From Pseudomonadota bacterium (GTDB lineage: Bacteria; Pseudomonadota; Gammaproteobacteria; Burkholderiales; Burkholderiaceae_C): a stretch of DNA of 5,603 bases. Where the stretch lies: NCBI GenBank assembly GCA_023410975.1, contig JAEYPG010000149.1, positions 1-5,603 of the forward strand, read 5' to 3'. The translations under genes and the position numbers were made by a program. The notes beneath the pieces were generated by a model, which worked only from the letters and a program-made list of their open reading frames with translations, did no database searches and was not told where the DNA came from. This document shows, piece by piece, positions 4,954 to 5,603 of this stretch (position 1 is the stretch's first letter; each line of letters begins with the position of its first letter).

Positions 4954-5603
4954 ATGAGCACTCCCTTGACCACGACGGGAAGCATGCACGACCTTGGCAC
5001 CCGGGCGCGCACCGCGCCGCTGTCCTCGCCGCCGTCCCAGCCCCGCTTCTCCCCCTGGCCCGACCGCCTCTTCTCCGCCGCCGCGCACGCCGCCGCAGCG
5101 CTGGTGCTGACACTGCTGGTGGGCATCATCGTCTCGCTGCTGCTGGGCGCCCGGCCGGCCATCGAGGCCTACGGCCTGGGCTTCCTCTGGAACAGCGAGT
5201 GGGACCCGGTCCAGGAACGCTTCGGCGGCCTGGTCATGATCTGGGGGACGCTGGCGAGCTCGATCATCGCGCTGGCCATTGCCGTGCCCGTGAGCTTCGG
5301 CATCGCGCTGTTCCTCACCGAGCTGGCACCCGGCTGGCTGAAGCGCCCGCTGGGCACTGCGGTCGAGCTGCTGGCGGCCGTGCCCTCCATCGTCTACGGC
5401 ATGTGGGGCCTGCTGGTCTTCGGGCCGCTGCTCGCACGCTACGTGCAGCAGCCGCTGCAAGCGGCCTTCGGCGAGGTGCCGGGGCTGGGCCAGCTGTTCC
5501 AGGGCCCGCCCGTGGGCCTGGGGCTGCTGTCGGCCGGGATCATCCTGGCCATCATGATCATTCCCTTCATCGCCTCGGTGATGCGCGACGTGTTCGAGGT
5601 CAC
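4954..5603 (+). CDS. pstC: Phosphate ABC transporter permease PstC (3' end beyond window)
   Basis: This is the first 216 codons of the PstC inner-membrane permease, which with PstA forms the phosphate channel driven by PstB. The window ends within the gene, with no stop reached. After a Pro/Ser/Thr-rich cytoplasmic stretch of about 40 residues come membrane spans at about 43-65, 94-122, 138-160 and 187-207. Hallmark segments shared with E. coli PstC include the AVPVSFGIALFLTELAPGWL block (110-129), ELLAAVPSIVYGMWGLLVFGP (138-158) and IMIIPFIASVMRDVFE (200-215), the last leading into the cytoplasmic EAA loop that contacts PstB. The N-terminal tail is roughly 20 residues longer than in E. coli; starting at Met11 (4984) would shorten it by ten. 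It lies in the same operon as pstS, and pstA, pstB and phoU are expected beyond the edge. Confidence 0.95.
   Translation, partial: MSTPLTTTGSMHDLGTRARTAPLSSPPSQPRFSPWPDRLFSAAAHAAAALVLTLLVGIIVSLLLGARPAIEAYGLGFLWNSEWDPVQERFGGLVMIWGTLASSIIALAIAVPVSFGIALFLTELAPGWLKRPLGTAVELLAAVPSIVYGMWGLLVFGPLLARYVQQPLQAAFGEVPGLGQLFQGPPVGLGLLSAGIILAIMIIPFIASVMRDVFEV

Noticed and set aside
1..5603. A novel defence, mobile or biosynthetic system; CRISPR; tRNA or rRNA
   Set aside because: No regularly spaced repeats, transposase, nuclease, toxin-antitoxin pair or RNA gene was seen. The recognisable genes are core phosphate and ion physiology.

Overview
The window looks like chromosomal DNA of a high-GC betaproteobacterium, probably Burkholderiales and plausibly Comamonadaceae. 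This rests on strongly GC-biased third codon positions, the style of the PstS, Ppx and ZntB proteins, and a palindromic repeat type I associate with that group. The lineage is an inference, because no RNA gene or other marker is present.

Layout from left to right. Positions 1-196 are unusually AT-rich and hold a good extended -10 promoter. This precedes a 41-codon gene (197-322, +) for a predicted single-span membrane microprotein. Positions 323-805 hold no recognisable gene, but do hold an inverted-pair palindromic repeat (545-619) and a separate near-perfect palindrome (646-666). On the minus strand follow a ZntB-type CorA-family metal-ion transporter (806-1909) and an exopolyphosphatase, ppx (1914-3413). 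These two are separated by 4 nt and are clearly one operon, transcribed ppx then zntB. A 279-bp divergent intergenic region (3414-3692) separates ppx from pstS. On the plus strand come pstS (3693-4736), a 217-bp gap carrying a second copy of the palindromic repeat (4765-4844), and pstC (from 4954), which runs off the right edge.

The genes fit phosphate physiology. PstS binds periplasmic phosphate and PstC forms part of the ABC permease. Ppx releases phosphate from polyphosphate, and the ZntB-like protein would move a divalent cation that could balance polyphosphate turnover (inference). The divergent region contains two opposed Pho-box-like sites. Each is followed, after exactly 10 bp, by the same hexamer TAGGCT, one pointing to pstS and one to ppx-zntB. 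This suggests PhoB control of both operons.

I see no defence island, prophage, CRISPR array, transposase or biosynthetic cluster. The most unusual items are the mirrored Pho promoters, the two repeats whose four arms show compensatory stem changes, the microprotein, and a possible leader ORF overlapping the ppx start codon.
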